Below, piece after piece: positions 43,695-51,198 of a stretch of 64,000 bases of DNA; position 1 is the stretch's first letter, and each line of letters begins with the position of its first letter. This DNA is from Streptomyces sp. VRA16 Mangrove soil (lineage in GTDB: Bacteria > Actinomycetota > Actinomycetes > Streptomycetales > Streptomycetaceae), in assembly GCF_017377775.1 (NCBI RefSeq), contig NZ_JAFVLN010000004.1:1-64000 (forward strand). The letters run 5' to 3'. Below the pieces are notes generated by a model. It did not search any database and was not told where the DNA came from. It saw only the letters and a program-made list of their open reading frames with translations. The translations under genes were made by a program, and so were the position numbers.

Positions 43695-44051
43695 CTACAC
43701 GCGCAGGACGGAGAGCTGGACCGGGGTGGGCGGGTCGTGCGGGGGCGGGCCGCGGCCCTCGGGGGCGGCGGGTGCGATGCCGTCGAGGACGGCCGTCGCA
43801 CCGGACCCGTGGTCGTGGGCGAGCGGGGCGAGCAGTTCGTGCGCGGACGTGCCGCGCGAGGGCACGCCCTGCCGGCTGTCGGGCGCGTGGCGCTGCTCGG
43901 GGTCGCAGCCGGGGGTGACGGGCGCGGCCTGGGAGGCCGCCGTGGTCACCGGCGCCGGGTACGGCGTACCGGCGTCGGCGCCCGCCTGCGCGCAGCCCAG
44001 CACGGTGACCAGCAGGGTCACCAGGAGGGCGTGGACGGCGAGACGGGGCAT
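43695..44051 (-). CDS. Small exported protein, unknown
   Basis: A 118-residue protein with an N-terminal hydrophobic stretch ending LGCAQAG, which could be a lipobox or signal peptide, then a Pro/Ala-rich extracytoplasmic part containing HDHGSG and one further cysteine. It is probably the first gene of the unit with the DsbA- and CcdA-like genes (59-base gap). His-rich small exported proteins beside thiol-redox genes sometimes relate to copper handling, but the sequence gives no proof. Confidence 0.6.
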   Translation of the reverse strand: MPRLAVHALLVTLLVTVLGCAQAGADAGTPYPAPVTTAASQAAPVTPGCDPEQRHAPDSRQGVPSRGTSAHELLAPLAHDHGSGATAVLDGIAPAAPEGRGPPPHDPPTPVQLSVLRV

Positions 44052-44240
44052 GCGGCAATTCTGCACCACCCGTCCGGCCGCGCCCGAATCGCCCCGCAAC
44101 TCCCGCGGCACCACGCCGATGTGACGGACGGACCGCGTACGGGCGCGTCTCCTGGAGCGTTAACGTGCCGTTGACCGGTCCGTCAGCTCGCCATGGTGTC
44201 CTTCCGGACAAACCTCGGAAGATCTTCGGGAGGAGTCACC

Positions 44241-44798
44241 ATGGACACGGTCGACGAACTGATGGCCGCACTGCACGCCTGCCGGGGTGCCTGGGACACC
44301 CCCGACCGCAGCGGCGACCCCGTCGACCTGCACGACCACGCGCTGCAGACGGCGGCGCTGCTCCGCCGCTCCCACCCCAGCGACAAGGAGTTGCAGGCCG
44401 CGGGCCTGGTGCACGATCTGGGCCATCTGCTGCGGCCGGGCGACGACGCCCACCACGCGGACGTCGCGGCGGACGCGGTGCGCGGCCTGCTCGGCGACCG
44501 GGTCGCCGCCCTCGTCCGGCTGCACGTCCCGGCCAAGCGCTATCTGGCCGCGCTCGAACCGGCCCGCGGCCTGTCGCCCCAGAGCGCGTTGACGCTCGCC
44601 GTGCAGGGCGGCCCGATGACGCGGGCGGAGATGGCGGCGTTCGAGGCGGACCCGCACGCGCAGGACGCGGTGGAACTGCGGCAGGCGGACGACGCGGGGA
44701 AGGTGGTGGGCCTGAACGCCGGGGAACTGGAGGACTGGCGCCCGGTGCTGGAGCGGTTGGCGACGCCCGCGGCCGACAACGCGCGCCAGGGGCTGTGA
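44241..44798 (+). CDS. HD-domain protein (PhnZ/inositol-oxygenase-like small HD)
   Basis: A 185-residue single HD domain. Metal ligands are visible in DLHDHALQTAALLR, GLVHDLGHLL and DDAHHADVAA, with a later LVRLHVPAKRYL. The extra His and the KRYL segment resemble small mixed-valent diiron HD proteins such as PhnZ, but no phosphonate genes are present. An oxygenase or a phosphohydrolase role are both possible. ATG 44241 has GGGAGGAG upstream. Confidence 0.82.
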   Translation: MDTVDELMAALHACRGAWDTPDRSGDPVDLHDHALQTAALLRRSHPSDKELQAAGLVHDLGHLLRPGDDAHHADVAADAVRGLLGDRVAALVRLHVPAKRYLAALEPARGLSPQSALTLAVQGGPMTRAEMAAFEADPHAQDAVELRQADDAGKVVGLNAGELEDWRPVLERLATPAADNARQGL

Positions 44799-44892
44799 GG
44801 CGCCCACCCACACAACCGCCCCACCAATCGTCCACGACCACCCCACCCCTGACGCATCGTCATGCGCACTGCGGTCGTGAGACCGTACGCGC

Positions 44893-45717
44893 ATGACGTC
44901 GTCGCACCGGCCCCTCAGCGGCAGGGCCGCCATCGTGACCGGCGCCTCGCGCGGCATCGGCCGGGCGATCGCCGACGAACTGGCCCGCGCGGGCGCCCGG
45001 TTGTGCGTGACGGCGCGCACCGAGCAGGACGTACGGGACACGGTCACCGCGCTCCGCGCCCGGGGTGCGGACGCCGTCGGCGTCACCGGCTGCGTCTCCG
45101 ATCCCGCGCATCTGTGGGAGGTCACGGAGCGGACGACGGCGGCGTTCGGCCGCGTCGACATCGTGGTGAACAACGCGGCGACGAACCAGCCCTACGGTCC
45201 CCTGATGGACGCCGACCCGGACGCCTGGCGCACCGCCTTCACGATCAACGTGGAGGCACCCCTGCGCCTGGTCCAGTGCGTGTGGCGGGCCTGGATGAGC
45301 GAGCACGGCGGCGCCGTCGTCAACGTGTGCACCGAGGGCGCGGGGCACGTCGGCCCGAATGTGGGGGCGTACGGCACGAGCAAGGCGGCGCTGCTGCACC
45401 TGACCGCTCAACTCGCGGGCGAACTGGGCCCGTCGGTGCGGGTCAACTCGGTCTCCCCCGGGCTCGTCCGCACCGAGATGGCGCGCTTCGTGTGGGAGCG
45501 CGCGGAGGAGTCGGTGGCCGCGGGCCTGCCCGCCGGACGGATCGGCGAACCCGAGGACGTGGCGCGCGCGGTGCGCTGGCTGGTGTCCGACGAGGCGGAG
45601 TGGACCACCGGCGCGGATCTGCTGGTGGACGGCGGTACGCGCGTGCGGGCGGCGTCACCGGCGGCGGCGACGGGCGCCGTCCACCAGCAGCTGCGTCACC
45701 ACTTTCCGGGCGCGTAG
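44893..45717 (+). CDS. Short-chain dehydrogenase/reductase
   Basis: A classical SDR of 274 residues: TGASRGIG, NNAATNQP, Ser-equivalent Thr in NVCTEGA, YGTSKAALLH with catalytic Tyr and Lys, and SPGLVRTEM. The Arg in TARTEQD after the second strand suggests NADP(H). The C-terminal 20 residues beyond the usual fold (ASPAAATGAVHQQLRHHF) are encoded where the gene overlaps the convergent SDR-like gene by 22 bases. The substrate is unknown. Confidence 0.88.
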   Translation: MTSSHRPLSGRAAIVTGASRGIGRAIADELARAGARLCVTARTEQDVRDTVTALRARGADAVGVTGCVSDPAHLWEVTERTTAAFGRVDIVVNNAATNQPYGPLMDADPDAWRTAFTINVEAPLRLVQCVWRAWMSEHGGAVVNVCTEGAGHVGPNVGAYGTSKAALLHLTAQLAGELGPSVRVNSVSPGLVRTEMARFVWERAEESVAAGLPAGRIGEPEDVARAVRWLVSDEAEWTTGADLLVDGGTRVRAASPAAATGAVHQQLRHHFPGA

Positions 45718-47201
45718 TCCTTGAGGAAGACGCCGTACACGTCTTCGCCGGACTCGCCGAGGACGACCGGGTCGTAGACGCGGGCGGCGCCGTCGACCAG
45801 GTCGAGCGGGGCGTGGAAGCCCTCCTCGGCCAGGCGCAGCTTGTCGTAGTGCGGGCGCTCGTCGGTGATCCAGCCGGTGTCGACGGATGTCATGAGGATG
45901 CCGTCGGTCTGGAACATCTCCTGGGCGCTGGTGCGCGTCACCATGTTCATCGCGGCCTTGGCGGCGTTGGTGTTCGGGTGGCCCGCGCCCTTGTAGCCGC
46001 GGCCGAAGACGCCCTCCATCGCCGAGACGTTGACGACGTAGGAGCGGCCGCTCTTCGCGTTCTTCGCGGCCACGGCCATCGAGGGGCGCAGCTTGCTGAT
46101 GAGGATGAACGGGGCGGTGTAGTTGCAGAGCTGGGTCTCCAGCAGCTCCACCGGGGAGATCTGCTCGATGCTCTGTACCCACGTGTTGGTGTCGACGACG
46201 TCCGGCACGAGGCCGCCGGCGTCGATGGCGGTGCCGTCGAGATGGCGCTCCACGCTCGCGTTGCCCGCGACCAGCGCGAGGTCGGCGACCTTCTGCGCCT
46301 CGATGCCGCTGGTGCCCAGGGGCAGGGCGGCGATGCCGTCGACGGCGCCGGAGTTGAACGCGCCGATCACGGAGTACGGGGGCAGCTCACCGGCGGGCAG
46401 CGGCGCGCTCTCGCCGTCGACGAGAGCCGCGTACGCGGAGGGAAGGCGGCGCACGGTCTGCGTCGCGTTGTTGATGAGGATGTCGAGCGGGCCCGCCTCG
46501 GCGACCTGGTCGGCGAGGGAGACGGCCTGCCCCGGGTCGCGCAGGTCGATGCCGATGACCTCCAGGCGGTGGATCCAGTCCGCGGAGTCGTCCATCGCCT
46601 TGAAGCGGCGGATGGCGTCCTTGGGGAAGCGCGTGGTGATCGTGGTGTGCGCGCCGTCGCGCAGCAGGCGCAGCGCGATGTACATGCCGATCTTGGCGCG
46701 GCCGCCGGTGAGCAGGGCGCGCTTGCCGGTCAGGTCGGCGCGGGCGTCGCGCTTGTCCCGGTTCAGGCGGGCGCAGTCCGGACAGAGCTGGTGGTAGAAG
46801 TAGTCGACTTCCACGTACCGCGTCTTGCAGGTGTAGCAGGAGCGCGGGCGCTGGAGTATCCCGGCGATCCGGCCGGCCTCGGTGACGGACGACGGCAGGA
46901 TGCCCTCGGTCTCGTCGTCGATGCGCTGCGCGGAGCCGGTGGCGGTGGCCTCGGTGACGGCCTTGTCGTGCGCGGTCTTGGCGGCGCGGCGCTCCTGGCG
47001 GCGGCGCTGCTTCACGGTCCGGTAGATGCCGGCCGTGGCGCGGCGGACGGTGATCGCGTCGGGGTGGTCGACGTCGATCCGGTCGAGCTCCTCCAGCACG
47101 CTGAGGCAGATGGCGAGACGCTCGGGGTCGATGCCGGGGCCGTGCTCGATCTCCGTGGCCTCGTCGGCCGCGACGGTCTGGTTGTCCTCTGTCACGGTCA
47201 T
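45696..47201 (-). CDS. Atypical SDR with N-terminal zinc-ribbon-like domain
   Basis: A 501-residue protein. The N-terminal 120 residues are charged and helical, followed by a four-cysteine cluster (Cys122, Cys125, Cys140, Cys143) that looks like a zinc ribbon. A Rossmann domain follows (TGGRAKIG at 165-172, NNA at 244-246, Ser393 in VNVSAMEG). The catalytic Tyr of YxxxK is not in place: the residue four before Lys415 is Thr411. The fold is intact, but the classical redox mechanism may not be. ATG 47201 is chosen over an upstream in-frame start rich in Ala/Arg. The function is unknown; it seems a conserved actinobacterial type. Confidence 0.82.
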   Translation of the reverse strand: MTVTEDNQTVAADEATEIEHGPGIDPERLAICLSVLEELDRIDVDHPDAITVRRATAGIYRTVKQRRRQERRAAKTAHDKAVTEATATGSAQRIDDETEGILPSSVTEAGRIAGILQRPRSCYTCKTRYVEVDYFYHQLCPDCARLNRDKRDARADLTGKRALLTGGRAKIGMYIALRLLRDGAHTTITTRFPKDAIRRFKAMDDSADWIHRLEVIGIDLRDPGQAVSLADQVAEAGPLDILINNATQTVRRLPSAYAALVDGESAPLPAGELPPYSVIGAFNSGAVDGIAALPLGTSGIEAQKVADLALVAGNASVERHLDGTAIDAGGLVPDVVDTNTWVQSIEQISPVELLETQLCNYTAPFILISKLRPSMAVAAKNAKSGRSYVVNVSAMEGVFGRGYKGAGHPNTNAAKAAMNMVTRTSAQEMFQTDGILMTSVDTGWITDERPHYDKLRLAEEGFHAPLDLVDGAARVYDPVVLGESGEDVYGVFLKDYAPGKW

Positions 47202-47373
47202 CGCCGCTGCTGTTCCTCGTGTCACTCGTGCCGCGGCGATACCGGTGGGCCGCGCAGCTGCCAAAAGGCGGCACCTTACAGGTCAGAGAGTCGATCCCGC
47301 CAGATCGCGAGGATACTGGCGGGACCTGGGGCGGCCAAATGACGAGCCTCACACCACGGGCGGCAGGACGCTC

Positions 47374-48642
47374 TCAGCGGCGCCCGCACGGCCGCAGACC
47401 GAGCAGCGCCACGGCACCGAGGAGCACGATCAGGACGCCCGTGTACCAGGTCAGCGCGGTGGTGGGCGGTACCGCCAGGGTGGCGACGCCGACGCTGACG
47501 GACGGCACGCTCAGGCCGAGGTAGGCGATGAGGAAGAGCCCGGCGAGGGCCTCGCCCCGGCGGGCCGGGGCCGCCATGGCGACGACGCTGCCGACGGCGG
47601 CCTTGAACAGCAGGCCCGCGCCGACGCCGGCGACCACGGCCCCGGTGACGAACACCACCAGGTTCAGGGTGTGCATGCCGGCGGCGAGCAGCAGGAACCC
47701 GGCGCCCTCGGCGAGCAGGCCCAGCGTCAGCTTCGCGCGGGCCGGGATGCCGTCGGTGAGCGACTGGGCGAGGGCCGCGGCGCCGTAGACGGCGAAGACG
47801 AGGACGCCGGCCAGCGCGTGCGAGGGGTGGTGCAGGGTGCGGCCGACGAATCCGGTGGCCACGGAGGTGATCACGCCGAGGCCGGCGAACGAGGCGAACG
47901 CGGCGGCGGCCGCCGCGATGTATCCGGCCCGGTCGCCGTGGTCGGCGCTGACCCGCTGGGGACGGTAGCGCGGCCGGACCGGCTGCGCCGCGACCGTTTC
48001 CGGGACCAGGGCGACCACGCCCATGACGACGAGGAGGAGGACCGCGAAGACGGCGTAGGGCGTGCGGAGCGGACCGTGCACGTACTGGGCGAGCAGTCCG
48101 GAGACCAGCGTGCCGACGCCGAGGCCGCCGATGTTGGCCGCCGTGGAGACCCGCTCGAAGCGGCGGCCGGACGCGCCGGGGCGGTGGGCGCTGTGCAGTT
48201 CGTGCAGGTGGGCGGTTGCCGTGGCGCTGAGCATGCCCACCCCGAGTCCGGTGAGGAATCGGGCGACGAGCAGCACCGGCAGGTCGGGGCTCGACAGGAA
48301 GAGCAGCGCGGCGGCCAGTTCCAGGCCGAGCGCGGGCAGCAGGATCTTCTTGCGGCCCAGCCAGTCGGAGACGTGCCCGGCGAGCAGCAGGCTGATGACG
48401 ACACCGACGGCGTACACGGCGAAGACGACCGTGACCATGAAGGTGGAGAAGCCGTCCCGGGTCTCGTAGAGCGGGTAGAGCGGGGTCGGCACGGTCGAGA
48501 AGGCCATGGCGACGACGAAGACCAGGGCGACCGCCCAGAAGCCGACGCCGTGGCGCCGGGAGCCGACGGCCCGCCCGGCCGTGACGACGCGACCGGGGAC
48601 CGTGGTGGGACGCGCCCGCAGGGGCGCCGACACGTTGCTCAT
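47374..48642 (-). CDS. MFS transporter
   Basis: A 422-residue major facilitator with 12 predicted helices. It has the loop 2-3 motif GHVSDWLGRKK, the helix 4 VARFLTGLGVGMLSATATAHL segment and PETV after helix 6, as in sugar/drug exporters of the YceI/Bcr-like group. It diverges from a LysR-type gene 136 bases away that is probably its regulator; a 10-bp dyad lies between them. ATG 48642 removes a 10-residue upstream extension. Confidence 0.88.
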   Translation of the reverse strand: MSNVSAPLRARPTTVPGRVVTAGRAVGSRRHGVGFWAVALVFVVAMAFSTVPTPLYPLYETRDGFSTFMVTVVFAVYAVGVVISLLLAGHVSDWLGRKKILLPALGLELAAALLFLSSPDLPVLLVARFLTGLGVGMLSATATAHLHELHSAHRPGASGRRFERVSTAANIGGLGVGTLVSGLLAQYVHGPLRTPYAVFAVLLLVVMGVVALVPETVAAQPVRPRYRPQRVSADHGDRAGYIAAAAAAFASFAGLGVITSVATGFVGRTLHHPSHALAGVLVFAVYGAAALAQSLTDGIPARAKLTLGLLAEGAGFLLLAAGMHTLNLVVFVTGAVVAGVGAGLLFKAAVGSVVAMAAPARRGEALAGLFLIAYLGLSVPSVSVGVATLAVPPTTALTWYTGVLIVLLGAVALLGLRPCGRR

Positions 48643-48718
48643 GGACGTACTCCGATCAAGGCCCGACAACACCGGCCGGGAGACCCCGCCGTGGACATGC
48701 CTACTGTCCGCCCGGACC

Positions 48719-48757
48719 GATCATCACGTCCAACGAATCCTGGCGCTCGTGATGATC
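48719..48757. promoter_or_regulatory. Inverted repeat in the MFS/LysR divergent promoter
   Basis: GATCATCACG at 48719-48728 and its exact reverse complement CGTGATGATC at 48748-48757 flank a 19-base spacer. The dyad sits in the 136-base gap between the divergent MFS and LysR genes, where a LysR tetramer would be expected to bind. Confidence 0.68.
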
Positions 48758-48778
48758 TGGATCTGCGATAGTTCAGGC

Positions 48779-49666
48779 GTGGAACTCCGTCATCTCGAGT
48801 ACTTCGTCGCCGTCGCGGAGGAGCAGAACTTCACGCGCGCCGCGGCCCGGCTGCACATCGTCCAGTCCGCGGTCTCCGCGGCCGTCAAGGCGCTGGAGCG
48901 CGAGCTGAACGCGCGGCTCCTGGACCGGAACTCCAAGCGGGTGCAGCTCACCGACGCGGGGCAGGCGCTGCTGCCGCGCGCCCGGATCACCCTGGACGCG
49001 GCGCGGGACGCGGCCGACGCGGTGGCGCAGGTGCGCGGCGGGCTGCGCGGGACGCTGCGGCTCGGCACGCTCACCTCGATCCGGCTGATGGACCTGCCGG
49101 GGCTGCTCGGCGAGTTCCACCGGCACCATCCCGAGGTGCAGGTGCAGATCAGCGTCGCGCCGACCGGGTCGCAGGGGCTGCTCACCGGGCTCGCCGAACG
49201 CCGCCTCGACCTGGCCTTCGTCTCGCACACCGGGCCGTGCCCGGCCGGAGTGACGCTGCTGCCGCTGGCGAGCTCCACGATGGACCTCGTGGTCCCCCCG
49301 GACCATCCGCTGGCCGGGCGGGACACGGTGTCGATCGCCGAGCTCGCGCAGCTGCGGTTCATCGACTGTCCGGTGGGCTACGGCAACCGGACGATCGCGG
49401 ACCGCGCGTTCACGGCGGCCGGGGTGCCGCGTCACGTCACGATCGAGATCACCGACATCGCGACGAGCGCCGCGTTCGTCCGGGCGGGCCTCGGCGTGAC
49501 GCTGCTGCCGCGCTTCCTCGCCGACACCGCGCACGGCCTGCGGGTGATCGAGGTGACGGACGCGGATCTGCACTGGCCGCTCTATCTGGCGTCGCCGTCC
49601 GACCGCCCCGTGAGCGCCGCGGCGCGGGCACTGACGGAACTGCTGCGCCAGGGCGCCTCGGCCTGA
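48779..49666 (+). CDS. LysR family transcriptional regulator
   Basis: A 295-residue LTTR beginning MELRHLEYFVAVAEEQNFTRAAARLH (from GTG), with the helix-turn-helix IVQSAVSAAVKALERELN and an effector domain from about residue 90. GTG 48779 is supported by the canonical N-terminus. GATAGT lies about 7 bases upstream and no Shine-Dalgarno is seen, so the message may be leaderless. It probably regulates the divergent MFS gene. Confidence 0.9.
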   Translation: MELRHLEYFVAVAEEQNFTRAAARLHIVQSAVSAAVKALERELNARLLDRNSKRVQLTDAGQALLPRARITLDAARDAADAVAQVRGGLRGTLRLGTLTSIRLMDLPGLLGEFHRHHPEVQVQISVAPTGSQGLLTGLAERRLDLAFVSHTGPCPAGVTLLPLASSTMDLVVPPDHPLAGRDTVSIAELAQLRFIDCPVGYGNRTIADRAFTAAGVPRHVTIEITDIATSAAFVRAGLGVTLLPRFLADTAHGLRVIEVTDADLHWPLYLASPSDRPVSAAARALTELLRQGASA

Positions 49667-49667
49667 G

Positions 49668-51044
49668 TCACGCCCTGCGCGACTCGCACTCCGCGCCGAG
49701 CAGCTCCAGCTCGGTGCGGATCGCGCGGGCGAGGACGTCGAGGTCGGGCACGGCGGCGGCGTCCGCGACGAGCCCGTAGTGCACGCTCCCCCGGTACGTG
49801 GAGACGGCGACGGCGAGGGACTGGCCCTGGGCGAGCGGGGCCAGCGGGAAGACCTCGGTGAGCGGGCAGCCGCCGAGCTTCAGGCCGAGGCTGGGCAGCG
49901 GCACGCTGGTGACGAGGAGATCGAAGAGCAGCCGCGCGTTCTGCCCGACGAGCGAGCCGCCCAGCCGGTGGCCGAGCGGCGGCACGTGGTCGGCGAGCAG
50001 GGCGACGGCTCCGGCGCCGCGCTGCGGACCGCGGTCCTTGCGCCGGTCCATCGCGGCGCGCACCGTGCGCAGCCGCTCGACGGGGTCGCGCTCGCCGACG
50101 GGCAGCCGCACCAGATAGCCGGAGAGCCGGTTGCCCTGCGGGTGGGCGGTGCGCGGGCGGCGGCGCGAGACGGGGATCAGGGCGCGCGGCTCGACGCCGT
50201 CGCTGCCGTCACCGCGCTCGTCGAGCCAGCGCCGCACGGCTCCGGCGACCACCGCGATCAGGACGTCGTTGACGGTGCCGCCTGCCGTCTTGCGGATCCG
50301 GTGGACGTCGTCGAGGTCGAGGACGACGCCTGCGGTGCGCCGGGTGCCGCTCGCCTCGGAGGTGAGCGCCTTCGAGGTGCGCACGCCCCAGGTGGCTTTT
50401 GCCACGGAGGCGCCGATGGAGACGGCCTGGGTGGTGGCGCCCGCGAGGGCGCGCACGTGCCCCGGGTAGCGGCGCGGGTCGAGGTCGCCGAGGGTGATGT
50501 CGCGCAGGCCGGGGAACGGCAGGCGCAGACCGCGGCGCACGGCGGGTTCCGGCTGGGGCGCCCGCGCGGCCGGCAACTCCACCGGGTCCATGACGGCGGC
50601 GGCCAGCGTCAGGGCGCGCAGCCCGTCAGCGAGGGCGTGGTGGAACTTGAACAGCACGGCGAACGAGGAGCCGTCGGCGGACGGCAGGACGTGGGCCTCC
50701 CACGGCGGCCTGCGCCGGTCCAGCTGACGCTCCATCAATGCACCCGCCGCGGCGTGGAAGTCGGCGACCGGCTCGGTGATCCGCACGTGGTCCAGCGGAT
50801 CGAAGTCGGTGACCGGCACCCGGGCCGCGCCGCCCACCGGGACGAGCACCCCGGCGATCCGCATCCGCAGGCCGGGCACACCGGCCGCGCGGGAGGCGAG
50901 CAGTTCGTAGGCGTGCCGGGCGGCACCCGGCGCATCGGCCTCGAAGACCCCCAGCGCGCCGAGGTGCATGGGGTGTTCGGCAGTCTCGATGTTCCAGAAC
51001 GCCAGGTCGAGTGGGGCGAGCAGGTCCGAGCTCTTCGCAGTCAT
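49668..51044 (-). CDS. WS/DGAT family acyltransferase
   Basis: A 458-residue wax ester synthase/diacylglycerol acyltransferase. The catalytic HHxxxDG motif is intact (HHALADG, about residues 134-140). Other family blocks are PLDLAFWNIETAEHPMHLGAL near the start, NDVLIAVVAGAVRRWL and YLVRLPVGERDPVERL. It should join acyl-CoA to glycerolipid or long-chain alcohol, giving storage triacylglycerol or wax ester, at the membrane. Its stop is one base from the convergent LysR stop. Confidence 0.92.
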   Translation of the reverse strand: MTAKSSDLLAPLDLAFWNIETAEHPMHLGALGVFEADAPGAARHAYELLASRAAGVPGLRMRIAGVLVPVGGAARVPVTDFDPLDHVRITEPVADFHAAAGALMERQLDRRRPPWEAHVLPSADGSSFAVLFKFHHALADGLRALTLAAAVMDPVELPAARAPQPEPAVRRGLRLPFPGLRDITLGDLDPRRYPGHVRALAGATTQAVSIGASVAKATWGVRTSKALTSEASGTRRTAGVVLDLDDVHRIRKTAGGTVNDVLIAVVAGAVRRWLDERGDGSDGVEPRALIPVSRRRPRTAHPQGNRLSGYLVRLPVGERDPVERLRTVRAAMDRRKDRGPQRGAGAVALLADHVPPLGHRLGGSLVGQNARLLFDLLVTSVPLPSLGLKLGGCPLTEVFPLAPLAQGQSLAVAVSTYRGSVHYGLVADAAAVPDLDVLARAIRTELELLGAECESRRA

Positions 51045-51140
51045 GGAGGGCTCTCGCGTCGACGACGGGATCCGCAGTCAACAACCCCCGGGCGATTACG
51101 GTCAAGTACGATCTAGGCACGGACAGTTAACAACAGATTA

Positions 51141-51169
51141 AGACCCGCCACTGCGTGAGTGGCGGGTCT
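51141..51169 (-). terminator. Terminator of the GH92 gene
   Basis: A perfect 12-bp stem (51141-51152 with 51158-51169) with a 5-base loop, 30 bases past the GH92 stop. On the minus strand it is followed by a T-rich stretch, a good intrinsic terminator. Confidence 0.85.
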
Positions 51170-51198
51170 CAAGTGACTCAAGTGCCGTGTCTGCTACG

